Notes under the pieces: generated by a model | Seen by the model: only the letters and a program-made list of their open reading frames with translations | The model's database searches: none | What the model was told of the DNA's origin: nothing | Made by a program: the position numbers and the translations under genes | Assembly: GCA_964509335.1 (NCBI GenBank) | Contig: CAZDXB010000006.1 | Location: 1 to 64,000 of the forward strand | Length of the DNA stretch: 64,000 nt | DNA from: CAZDXB01 sp964509335 | GTDB taxonomy: Bacteria; Bacteroidota; Ignavibacteria; Kapaibacteriales; UBA2268 | Direction: 5' to 3' | Shown: in pieces, positions 35,139 through 44,023 of the stretch | How the letters are laid out: every line of letters begins with the position of its first letter | How positions within the stretch are numbered: position 1 is the stretch's first letter

Positions 35139-37031
35139 ATGACTGTTTTTGTGGCTATTTATTTGGTATTGCATTTTATAGCTTCTTTTGGAGCGGATCC
35201 CTACCTTTGGGGCGCCGATTCTTGGGGGTATTTCTCGCCTTTTTTCGCTATTGTTTTTCTCGTCGTTGGTATTTTAAGCGTCGTTCCTTCGGTAAAAGGA
35301 AAAGCAGCCGACTTTTTAGTAGCTTTATCAAAAAAAGTAGTAAAAGTCCCGTTTTGGCTTTACGGAGCGGTTTTCGCGGCGGTTTTTTACGCGCTTAGGT
35401 CGGCGACTTATTTTTTGGGCGACGGTTATTTAAGAATCCGCAACGTTGAAAAAGGAGCGTTTTTGTCGGCTTCCGAGCCGTTGGATACTTTTTTTCACAG
35501 AATTCTCTACAATTTATCGAACCCAGCCTTCGGTTTTACCGGCGCGGACGTTTACGCTTTCGTTAGCCTTCTTTGCGGCGCAACTTTTATACTGGCTTTC
35601 TATTATTATTTGCGCAAGATTTTAGGCGATTCGGTCAAAGCTTTTTTAGCGACCTCTATAGTATCGCTTTCGGGCGTCGTTCAACTCTTTTTCGGATATG
35701 TGGAAAGTTATTCCTTAGCCGCCGTTTTTCTATCGCTTTTTGTTTTGTCTTCGTATAGTTCGATAAAATTGGAAAAGTTAAGCGTTCTGCCGGCTGTTTT
35801 ATACGGCGTAGCTCTTTCTTTGCATTCTCAGTCGATATTTTTCCTTCCGGCTCTGATTTATTGTTACTGGGTAGCTTTTAGAAAGGATAAAAATCTTGGA
35901 AAGTTATTAATATCCGCGTCGGCTCTGTTGTTTGTCGTGGCGTTTTCCTTATGGATTGTGTCGCTTTACACAGGGCAATCTGTATTAGCCGAGTATCTCG
36001 AAACCGCCGGCGATAGGGCTTTTCTGCCAGTTTTCGGCGGCGAGAGCGGCTACGGTATTTTATCTTCTTGGCATATTATCGATATTTTGAACGAAATAAT
36101 TTTGATACTCCCCGCCATAGTAGCGGTTCCGTTTGTCGTGAAAAATTACGGAGCTAAGTTAAAGAGAGAGGACGTCTTTTTATTGGTCGCTTCGGCGTTT
36201 TATTTTGTTTTTATGCTGATATTCAATCCAAAACTAGGCTTCGCTCGCGACTGGGACTTGTTTTCTTGCTTTGCGATACCCGTTTCTCTGTTCTTTTCAA
36301 TCGTAATAGTAAAGAACGAAAAGAATATGCGAACGGCTTTGGTTACGGTTCTGGTAGTTTCGTTTTTGCATACTTTGCCGTTTGTAATCGTAAATTCGAG
36401 CGAAGAATATTCGCTAAAAAGAGCGGAAAGCTTCGCGGAATTCCCTCAATTCAGCGAAAAAGCAAAAGCTCTGCTTTTAGACGAATTGTCGTATTATTAT
36501 AGAGAAAACAAACGATATAAAGACGCCTTGCGAACGAGCGAGAAAGCTTACGAGTTTGAAAAGAACAACAGGTATCTATTCAGAAACGCGATGCTGAAAA
36601 TGCGCTTGAAAAAATACGAAGGCGCGGAAAGAGATTTGCGCTTTCTGGAAGAAAACGATTATAAGCTCGCGGAAATATACAATTACTTAGGCGATATCAG
36701 TTTCGACAAAAAGGATATGCCTAAAGCGGATTATTATTATTCAAAAGCTCTGAAAAAGGATTCTACAATTATTAGCGCTATTAACAACTTAGGATTGATA
36801 AATCTGCATACTAAAAACTACGAAGAGTCGATACGACATTTCAAAAGCAGTTTGAATTACTACTCAAAAGACCCAAGATTATTTTATTATTTATCAGTGT
36901 GTTACGTTAACCTTCCCAATTTGGATTCGGCGTTGAAATACGCCGAGCTAGCCGGTGAAAAAGGCTACAAACCTCAAATAGTTGAAAGTCTGAAGAGACT
37001 AATTAAAGAAAGAAACCGCCGGGAAAATTAA
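35139..37031 (+). CDS. Polytopic membrane protein with C-terminal TPR repeats (GT-C-like)
   Basis: A 630-residue protein with about eleven to thirteen predicted transmembrane helices (1-430) and a cytosolic or periplasmic TPR domain (about 455-620, e.g. RYKDALRTSEKAYEFEKNN, AEIYNYLGDISFDKKD, ISAINNLGLINLHTKNYEES). The first loop has FLGDGYLRIRN-VEKG (about 92-106), where GT-C glycosyltransferases place their catalytic Asp, and AFLPVFGGESG is in a later loop. A lipid-linked-sugar-dependent glycosyltransferase or glycan polymerase role fits the locus but is inference. Confidence 0.75.
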   Translation: MTVFVAIYLVLHFIASFGADPYLWGADSWGYFSPFFAIVFLVVGILSVVPSVKGKAADFLVALSKKVVKVPFWLYGAVFAAVFYALRSATYFLGDGYLRIRNVEKGAFLSASEPLDTFFHRILYNLSNPAFGFTGADVYAFVSLLCGATFILAFYYYLRKILGDSVKAFLATSIVSLSGVVQLFFGYVESYSLAAVFLSLFVLSSYSSIKLEKLSVLPAVLYGVALSLHSQSIFFLPALIYCYWVAFRKDKNLGKLLISASALLFVVAFSLWIVSLYTGQSVLAEYLETAGDRAFLPVFGGESGYGILSSWHIIDILNEIILILPAIVAVPFVVKNYGAKLKREDVFLLVASAFYFVFMLIFNPKLGFARDWDLFSCFAIPVSLFFSIVIVKNEKNMRTALVTVLVVSFLHTLPFVIVNSSEEYSLKRAESFAEFPQFSEKAKALLLDELSYYYRENKRYKDALRTSEKAYEFEKNNRYLFRNAMLKMRLKKYEGAERDLRFLEENDYKLAEIYNYLGDISFDKKDMPKADYYYSKALKKDSTIISAINNLGLINLHTKNYEESIRHFKSSLNYYSKDPRLFYYLSVCYVNLPNLDSALKYAELAGEKGYKPQIVESLKRLIKERNRREN

Positions 37032-37104
37032 GCGAAAGTTCGAAATCTCGCAAAGATTGATTAAATTTGAAATTTATTCTTAAGAATATTTTGAGCGAAA
37101 GGGT

Positions 37105-38427
37105 ATGGACGATATAGCAAAACGGATTGAGTCTAAAGATATAAGCGTAGCGATAATAGGTTTGGGTTACGTCGGTTTGCCTTTGGCTTTAGAGTTTGCG
37201 GGCGAAGGCGTAAACGTTGTCGGCATTGACATTGATTCCGAAAAAGTTGAAACTTTGAATCGAGGGGAAAATTATATAAAAGACATAGATTCGGAGAAAG
37301 TTAAAAAAGCGGTCGAGGGCGGAATTTTAACGGCTACGACGGATTATTCAAAATTAGCAGAATGCGAAGCGATTTTCATTTGCGTTCCGACGCCTTTTAC
37401 TCCGAACAAGGACCCTGATATTACTTATATCATTAATTCCGCTAAAGAAATCAAGAAAAACCTTTCAAAAGGCGCGATAATTATTATTAAAAGCTCGACT
37501 TTTCCGGGAACGACGGAGAAATTCGTAAAGCCGATTTTGGAGGAGAACGGATTAAAGGCAGGGGAAGACTTTTATCTCGCCTTTTCGCCCGAAAGAATAG
37601 ACCCGGGCAATAAGAAATGGACTACAAAAAATACTCCCATAGTCGTTGGGGGCATAAACGAGAAATCCACCGAGTTGGCGAGTCTCGTTTCGGGCATCGC
37701 CGTCGATAAGATAGTTCCGGTTAGTTCGCCCGCCGTAGCCGAGATGGAGAAGCTCTTGGAGAATATATTTAGAAGCGTCAATATAGCTTTAGTAAATGAG
37801 ATGTCTCAGCTTTGCGATAGAATCGGCGTTAATATTTGGGAGGTAGTCGAGGCGGCTTCCACTAAACCTTTCGGTTTTATGCCGTTTTATCCCGGTCCGG
37901 GAATCGGAGGTCATTGTATATTAATCGACCCGTATTATTTGGCTTGGATGGCTCGCGAATACGATTTCGTAACAAAATTTATCGAGCTGGCGGCGGAAAT
38001 AAACGAGGATATGCCGTTTTACGTGCGCTCGATGATAGTCAGGGAAATCGCCAAGCAACCGGTAACTATGGATTCCGCTAATATACTGTTGTTAGGAATG
38101 GCTTTCAAAAAGGACGTGGACGATTTGCGTCATTCGCCCGCTTTGAAAGTGGCGGAGTTATTGCGACTTGACGGAATCCATAATGTATATTACTACGACC
38201 CGTATATACCGAGCATTAAAGTTAACGGCGATGAGTTAAATTCTGAAAAGGAATTGAGCGCCGAGTTGTTAAAGAAATTCGACGTCGCCGTAATTACGAC
38301 GGATCATTCCGTTTTCGACTTAGAATTAATTGTAAACAGCAGCAAAGTGGTTATAGACACAAGGAACGCTTTGAAAGATTATAAGGACAGGGACAACATA
38401 GTTTTATTGGGCGACGGAAAAATTTAA
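37105..38427 (+). CDS. UDP-N-acetyl-hexosamine dehydrogenase (WbpA/WecC type)
   Basis: Oxidises the C6 of UDP-GlcNAc or UDP-ManNAc to the uronic acid using NAD. The 440 residues have the Rossmann motif IGLGYVGLPLALEF (about 18-31), FICVPTPFTPNKDPD (about 91-105), SPERIDPG (about 162-169) and the catalytic Cys in GPGIGGHCILIDPYYL (C about 271). Residues around GIGGHC-x-x-DPYYL favour the WbpA/WecC group over plain UDP-glucose dehydrogenase. With wecB directly downstream, a UDP-ManNAcA product is likely. Confidence 0.92.
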   Translation: MDDIAKRIESKDISVAIIGLGYVGLPLALEFAGEGVNVVGIDIDSEKVETLNRGENYIKDIDSEKVKKAVEGGILTATTDYSKLAECEAIFICVPTPFTPNKDPDITYIINSAKEIKKNLSKGAIIIIKSSTFPGTTEKFVKPILEENGLKAGEDFYLAFSPERIDPGNKKWTTKNTPIVVGGINEKSTELASLVSGIAVDKIVPVSSPAVAEMEKLLENIFRSVNIALVNEMSQLCDRIGVNIWEVVEAASTKPFGFMPFYPGPGIGGHCILIDPYYLAWMAREYDFVTKFIELAAEINEDMPFYVRSMIVREIAKQPVTMDSANILLLGMAFKKDVDDLRHSPALKVAELLRLDGIHNVYYYDPYIPSIKVNGDELNSEKELSAELLKKFDVAVITTDHSVFDLELIVNSSKVVIDTRNALKDYKDRDNIVLLGDGKI

Positions 38428-38443
38428 TTGAGAAAGAATATAT

Positions 38444-39556
38444 ATGAAAAAGAAAATTTTAACGGTAGCGGGAGCGAGACCCAATTTTATGAAAATAGCG
38501 CCGCTAAGCAGGGCGTTCGAACTCTATCGCGATAAAGTAGAGCATAAGATTGTTCATACAGGGCAGCATTACGATAAAACTATGTCCGAAGCTTTTTTTC
38601 GCGATTTAGAATTGCCAAAGCCCGATTTTTATTTAGGCGTTGGCTCCGGCTCTCACGCGGAACAGTTAGCGAAAATAGCGGTAGAATTCGAGAAAGTTTG
38701 CGTCGGCGAGAAGCCCGATTTGGTAATTGTCGTCGGCGACGTTAATTCAACTATCGCCGCGACTTTGACCGCCGCTAAATTGGGAGCGAAAACGGCTCAC
38801 GTCGAAGCGGGATTGAGAAGTTTCGACCGCTCGATGCCGGAGGAAATAAACAGGATAGCCACCGACTCGATTTGCGACTACTGCTTCGTTACCGAAAAAA
38901 GCGGAATGAAGAACTTAAAGAAAGAGGGATTCGACAAAAAAAGAATCTTTTTTGTTGGCAATACAATGATTGATTCGCTTATTTACGCTCTTCCGAAGGC
39001 ATATAGGTCCGATATTATTGATAAATTAGGGTTAGCGTCGAATGAATATATTTTATTGACTTTGCATAGACCAAGCGCAGTGGATACTCCGGAGAAACTG
39101 GAGGCGATGCTGAAAGTTTTGGCTGAAATATCGGAAAAGAGAAAAATCGTTTTTCCTATTCACCCGAGAACGGCTAAAAATATTAAGGAGTTCGGTTTAA
39201 GCGATATAATAGAGTCGAGCGAGAATTTTATAGTTATCGAACCGGTGGGATATATCGATTTTCTCGCGTTAATCGTTAATTGCGAATTTGTTATGACCGA
39301 TTCGGGCGGGATTCAGGAAGAAACTTCGTATTTGAATATACCTTGTTTGACTCTAAGGACAAGCACGGAGCGACCGATAACCGTCGAGAAGGGAACTAAC
39401 TATTTAGTTTTGCCCGAGCCAGACGTTGTCAAGAGAACGGCGTTGCGACAGATAGAATCCAAGCGAGCAAGAAAAAGCGATATTCCTTTATGGGACGGCG
39501 AAGCGGCGCGAAGAATAGCGAAAATAATTGTTGAAGAACTATTTACCGAATTTTAA
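38444..39556 (+). CDS. wecB: UDP-N-acetylglucosamine 2-epimerase
   Basis: Interconverts UDP-GlcNAc and UDP-ManNAc. The 370 residues show the family pattern: GARPNFMKIAPL (6-17), HTGQHYDKTMSE (about 39-50), VVGDVNSTIAATL (about 95-107), AHVEAGLRSFDRSMPEEINR (about 117-136) and MTDSGGIQEE (about 283-292). It lies 16 bp after the dehydrogenase gene, a pair typical of ManNAcA-containing glycans. Confidence 0.95.
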   Translation: MKKKILTVAGARPNFMKIAPLSRAFELYRDKVEHKIVHTGQHYDKTMSEAFFRDLELPKPDFYLGVGSGSHAEQLAKIAVEFEKVCVGEKPDLVIVVGDVNSTIAATLTAAKLGAKTAHVEAGLRSFDRSMPEEINRIATDSICDYCFVTEKSGMKNLKKEGFDKKRIFFVGNTMIDSLIYALPKAYRSDIIDKLGLASNEYILLTLHRPSAVDTPEKLEAMLKVLAEISEKRKIVFPIHPRTAKNIKEFGLSDIIESSENFIVIEPVGYIDFLALIVNCEFVMTDSGGIQEETSYLNIPCLTLRTSTERPITVEKGTNYLVLPEPDVVKRTALRQIESKRARKSDIPLWDGEAARRIAKIIVEELFTEF

Positions 39557-39622
39557 GTTATATTTAGTTTTCTTTTTTAATTTTGTAGTTTAATTGAAAT
39601 TAAATCGAAGATAAAGGGAATT

Positions 39623-41350
39623 ATGCAAAAATTATGCTTAGCGGTCTTTTTGCTGGCTTTTGCCTGCGGCTTGGCTTCGGCGCAAACGAAAGGTTTTAGC
39701 GGGATAGATATTCAAGAAGTCTTTAAGCAAGATATTTTAGAAAAGACCAAAAGCGCCGAGTTGGGCGATTTAAAGGGCGAGCTTCTTAGCGACGAGGTCG
39801 AACCCGAAAACTATTATTTGGGTCCCGGCGATATTCTGTTGCTGCAAAATTTGTCCACAAATGAAAAAGATTATTTGACGGTAACGCCCGATTGCAAGGT
39901 TTTTATTCCGAGAACGGGAGCGATAGAAGTCAAAGACAAGACTTTAGCGGAGGCTTCGGAGCTAATAGTTACTAAAGTTTTGGAAAAGAATAAAAACGCC
40001 GAGGCTAATATAGCTTTGTATGAGCCCCGTAGCGTCGTCGTGGAGATTAAGGGCGACGTTTTAGTTCCCGGCAATTATACTTTTCCCGCTTCTTTCAAGG
40101 TTTCCACGGCTATTCAATTTGCCAATCAGGAAAAAACTACTTCGTCAATTTCATTAAGTCAATCAAGTTTGATATCCGAAAAAATTGAACAAAATAAAAT
40201 ATACGAACGAATGTTCGCCGAAACGGGTTCTCCTTATCTTTCCTCGTATTTTCGCAGAAATATCGGCTTAATGAGAAGCGACGGAACGACTTTATTGGTA
40301 GATTTAGATAAAGCTCGCGTTACCGACAAGGTAAAATACAACCCTTATTTAAGCCAAGGCGACATTATTTACGTTCCTTACGAAAAAGAACAATATCCGA
40401 CAATAACAATAGCCGGGGAAGTCGTTAGACCTTATTTGACCGCTTATAGAAAAGGCGATAAAGCGTCTTTTCTTTTGAAATTAGGCGGCGGATTCCGGGA
40501 AAGCGCCAATTTGAAAGCCGTTCATTTATATTTGCCTCAAAACGACAAAGAAATCAACTTGAAGGTTGATTCGAATATGAATATACTGGGCGAGGATTAC
40601 GATTTAGAGCCCGGCTCGATAATAACGGTAGGCAAAGAAATTATTAGAACTGAGTCGAAAAAAGGCGTCGTATCTATTATGGGCGAAGTCGAGAATCCGG
40701 GCGTTTATCCGATTACTTCCGGTAAAACTAAGTTAAGCGAGGCTATCGAAAATGCCGGCGGGTTGACCGATAGGGCTTATTTACCTTTGGCTCGGATATT
40801 CAGAAGGGATAAATCCTTTTTCGACGGAGAAAAACCCCAAAAAAAGATTATAGAGCAAATGCAATATAGCTCTATGACAGTCGAAGACACCCTTCATTTT
40901 AATATAGACGCGCTCTTGAAAAAGCCAATCGTTTCTTGCGATTTCGTCGCCGCTTTCGATAAAAACGACGAAAGCGAAAACGTCGCGCTTTACGACGGCG
41001 ACGTAATAAAAATTCCCGAGAACCCTAAAGTCGTTTACGTTTTCGGTCAGGTAAACAATCCGGGGTATGTTTTGTTCGAAGAGGGAAGAAATATGAATTT
41101 CTATATAAACAGAGCGGGAGGATACGCCGAAAACGCCGACGAATCAAGAGCGAGCATTATACGCGGTAAAAATAAAGTTTGGGTGGAGGGCGATTCCGAC
41201 GCAATCGTTTACGCCGGCGATGAAATTTACGCGCCTTCGCCTCCATATACTCCGCCGCAAGTAGAGCTACAGACCTTGTCTTTAATTACGAGCGCGATTA
41301 CGGCTACCGGTTTATTAATTAATGTAATCTTTAATATTTCTTCTAGATGA
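39623..41350 (+). CDS. Polysaccharide export protein with SLBB repeats, second paralogue
   Basis: The 575 residues have a signal peptide (cleavage near ASA-QTKG) and a Poly_export domain starting YYLGPGDILLLQNL (about 62-145). SLBB domains lie at about 225-310, 340-420 and 460-530, e.g. ITIAGEVVRPYLTAY, VSIMGEVENPGVYPI and VYVFGQVNNPGYVLF. A hydrophobic C-terminal end follows. The layout matches the exporter at 10338-12002, but here the partner is a Wzi-like outer-membrane gene overlapping by four bases, not a Wzz gene. Two exporters in one window suggest two glycans or one split locus. Confidence 0.9.
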   Translation: MQKLCLAVFLLAFACGLASAQTKGFSGIDIQEVFKQDILEKTKSAELGDLKGELLSDEVEPENYYLGPGDILLLQNLSTNEKDYLTVTPDCKVFIPRTGAIEVKDKTLAEASELIVTKVLEKNKNAEANIALYEPRSVVVEIKGDVLVPGNYTFPASFKVSTAIQFANQEKTTSSISLSQSSLISEKIEQNKIYERMFAETGSPYLSSYFRRNIGLMRSDGTTLLVDLDKARVTDKVKYNPYLSQGDIIYVPYEKEQYPTITIAGEVVRPYLTAYRKGDKASFLLKLGGGFRESANLKAVHLYLPQNDKEINLKVDSNMNILGEDYDLEPGSIITVGKEIIRTESKKGVVSIMGEVENPGVYPITSGKTKLSEAIENAGGLTDRAYLPLARIFRRDKSFFDGEKPQKKIIEQMQYSSMTVEDTLHFNIDALLKKPIVSCDFVAAFDKNDESENVALYDGDVIKIPENPKVVYVFGQVNNPGYVLFEEGRNMNFYINRAGGYAENADESRASIIRGKNKVWVEGDSDAIVYAGDEIYAPSPPYTPPQVELQTLSLITSAITATGLLINVIFNISSR

Positions 41351-43008
41351 TTAATTTAAGCGAACATAAATTTTTTGCAATATCGCTTGTTTGCTTTTTA
41401 ATATTCTGTTTTCAGCGGGATATAAGCGCGCAAGTTGAAAACGTTCCGGTAGTTCATCCCGTTTACGATTTTTTGGAGCGCTTCGAAGCTAAGGGATTGA
41501 CTCCGCATTTTTCTACTTCCTCTCTGCCGCTTCAAAGAAAGCAAATAAAAAACGTTCTCGAGAAGTTGGAGGAAGCTAAAGCCGAATTGTCGTCGTCCGA
41601 GAAAAGGACCTTGGATATGTTCTTGCGCGAATTCGAGGCGGGCGAAAATCCAAAGGCTGTTGTTTTTTACAGTCCGAGCGATTCCTCGCAAGTCTTTAGC
41701 GAAGAGATGATAGGCGATAGAGACAAGTTTTTTTACCATTATAAAGATTCTACGAAATCCGTCAACTTAAAGCCGCTCGCTTCTATTGAATATCTTAGCT
41801 TAATTGGCGAAGACGAGAACAATTCCGTTAGTATGGGCAATTTGGGAACGAGGCTATACGGTTCTCTTGGAAAACATTTCGGATATTATTTACAATCGAC
41901 GAACGGCGCTATCCTTTCCGGCGATAGAGAATTAGCTTTGAGCGAAATACATAAGTTGAAGCAGAACGTTAAATTTGCCGACTTGGACAGCGATTTCGAT
42001 TTTTCAGAATCGCATATTGCGTTTAATTGGGATTGGTTTTACGGTTCGTTGGGCAGGCAAACGCGACTGCTCGGTTCGGGATTGAACGAGAGGATTTTTA
42101 TATCGGCTAACGCCCCGCCAATGGACGCTTTGGAGTTGGGCGCGCGCTTTTCCAATTTTGAGTATAGCTATTTGCACGGCTCGCTTTTGGCGACTGGAAG
42201 CGCGAAATATAAAACGGGCTTTCATTCTCAGTTTCCTCAGAAATACGTCGCTATGCATAGATTCGCGCTTCAGCCCTCTTGGGGAGAGATATCTTTTTGG
42301 GAGAGCGCCGTTTACTCAAAAAGAAGCGTAGATTTGGCATATTTGAATCCGCTCAGTTTCTTTAAGTCTGTGGAGCACGCTTTGCGCGACAGGGACAACG
42401 CAATTATGGGCGGAGATATTACGGTCAGACCGCTAAGGGATTTTCAGCTGAAGGGAAGCTTTTTACTCGACGACATTAAATTCGGCGAAATTGGCGAAGG
42501 TTTTTGGGCGAATAAAACGGCTTTGAATGTCGGTTTTTTATACGCTCCGCCGATAAATATCGATTTCGGTTTGGAATACTCTAGAATAGAGCCTTACACG
42601 TTTACTCATTACGATTCTCTGAACTCTTACACAAACGACGAAATGCTGATAGGGACCGCTATGCCGCCAAATTCGGAGAAATACTTGGGATTAATTCGGT
42701 TGTGGTTTGGCGGCAGGTATCCGATAGTCTTAAAAGCGAGTTATTACAGGCATGGAGCGAACGTTTACGACGAGGACGGCGCTTTAATTAAAAACGTCGG
42801 CGGCGACCCGATGCAAACCAAAAGACCGGAAGATTCCGAGAGAGTAACTTTTTTGGAAGGCGATTTGCGCGAGACGTTTCAGGTTGAAATTGAAGGGGGA
42901 TGGGAGATAGTTCGGAATTTTAGCTTAAAAGGCTATTACCGCTTCAGAAATAGCGGAGCGGAACCCGAGAATATAATATGGCTGAAATTTACGTTCGAGG
43001 ATTTTTAG
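41347..43008 (+). CDS. Wzi-like capsule assembly outer-membrane protein
   Basis: A 553-residue secreted protein with an N-terminal hydrophobic segment (about 8-28, cleavage near ISA-QVEN). The typical Bacteroidota Wzi start is PVYDFLERFEAKGL (about 39-52). A helical N-terminal part to about 110 precedes a long region of alternating aromatic beta strands ending in IIWLKFTFEDF, as expected for an outer-membrane barrel. Wzi proteins anchor capsule at the surface. It overlaps the exporter by ATGA. The sequence identity of the family is weak, so the call rests on start pattern, size and context. Confidence 0.75.
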   Translation: MINLSEHKFFAISLVCFLIFCFQRDISAQVENVPVVHPVYDFLERFEAKGLTPHFSTSSLPLQRKQIKNVLEKLEEAKAELSSSEKRTLDMFLREFEAGENPKAVVFYSPSDSSQVFSEEMIGDRDKFFYHYKDSTKSVNLKPLASIEYLSLIGEDENNSVSMGNLGTRLYGSLGKHFGYYLQSTNGAILSGDRELALSEIHKLKQNVKFADLDSDFDFSESHIAFNWDWFYGSLGRQTRLLGSGLNERIFISANAPPMDALELGARFSNFEYSYLHGSLLATGSAKYKTGFHSQFPQKYVAMHRFALQPSWGEISFWESAVYSKRSVDLAYLNPLSFFKSVEHALRDRDNAIMGGDITVRPLRDFQLKGSFLLDDIKFGEIGEGFWANKTALNVGFLYAPPINIDFGLEYSRIEPYTFTHYDSLNSYTNDEMLIGTAMPPNSEKYLGLIRLWFGGRYPIVLKASYYRHGANVYDEDGALIKNVGGDPMQTKRPEDSERVTFLEGDLRETFQVEIEGGWEIVRNFSLKGYYRFRNSGAEPENIIWLKFTFEDF

Positions 43009-43038
43009 TAATAAAAGGATAATTAACTAAAGAAGCTA

Positions 43039-43863
43039 ATGAGCGAACTTGTATCGGTAATAATTGCGACTTGGAATAGAGAAAAATTGCTTGAAAGAGC
43101 TGTGAAAAGCGCTCTCGCTCAGACGTATAGAAATTTGGAAATACTAGTTTGCGACGACGGTTCGACCGATAATACTTTCGAAATGTTAGAACGGATTGGA
43201 GACGATAGAATAAAGTGGATTCCCGGCGAGCACAGCGGTTTGCCGGCTGTTCCGAAAAATCGAGGTCTGAAAAAATGTAAAGGGAAGTGGATTGCAATAC
43301 TCGATAGCGACGACGCTTGGACGCCGGTTAAGATTGAAAAGCAGCTTAAAGCATTAAATAAAACAGGTTTGAAAGCTTCTTGTTCTAACGCTTGGCGCTA
43401 TGTCGAGGGTAAGAATACTAACGAGAGATATATTTTTTGGAATAAGGATATAATTGCTTTTGAGGATTTGCTTTACGTAAATATAGTTATTAATTGTTCA
43501 GCGATATTTCATAGCTCGCTGTTAGATAAAATTCATCAGTTTCCGGAGGACGAGCGTTTTAAGGTGGGAGAGGATTACGCTTTTTGGATTCGCGCTTCTG
43601 CTCTGACGGACTTCGCGTATATTAACGAACCTTTGATATTGTACACGGACAATAGAAAAAAAAGCGTTAGGTCGGATTATCAGGATTTTGGCGGAGTTCA
43701 TAATTCCGTTTTAGACGATTTTATTGATTGGGCTTACGAAAAAGAAATCGACGAGAAGTATATTAAAAAAGCTAAAAATTGGCGTTTGTATGGAGCTAAG
43801 CGCTTTTTTCCAGTTGCCGTTAACGTGTTGAAGAAAGCAAAAAGAAATTTATTTAAATCGTAA
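43039..43863 (+). CDS. Glycosyltransferase family 2
   Basis: A 274-residue GT-A enzyme. It starts VSVIIATWNREKLLERAVKSALAQTYRNLE with the nucleotide-binding CDDGSTDNT (about 38-46) and DSDDAW metal-binding motif (about 91-96). GEDYAFWIRAS (about 179-189) gives the acceptor-side acidic residues. No transmembrane helices are seen. It follows the Wzi gene by 30 bp and belongs to the same locus; the sugar is unknown. A 160-bp AT-rich gap without a gene follows. Confidence 0.92.
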   Translation: MSELVSVIIATWNREKLLERAVKSALAQTYRNLEILVCDDGSTDNTFEMLERIGDDRIKWIPGEHSGLPAVPKNRGLKKCKGKWIAILDSDDAWTPVKIEKQLKALNKTGLKASCSNAWRYVEGKNTNERYIFWNKDIIAFEDLLYVNIVINCSAIFHSSLLDKIHQFPEDERFKVGEDYAFWIRASALTDFAYINEPLILYTDNRKKSVRSDYQDFGGVHNSVLDDFIDWAYEKEIDEKYIKKAKNWRLYGAKRFFPVAVNVLKKAKRNLFKS

Positions 43864-44023
43864 TCGTTTTTGTTAAAATCAATGAAAGTATGAATATATA
43901 TGAAATTGATAATTGTTTTATATAGTATAGACTTAAATGGATTAGAAATTTTTAGGATATTTAACGATTTGAAGTTTTAAGCTAATTTTAATATAGGATG
44001 TATTTATAACGGCTGGCGATAGA

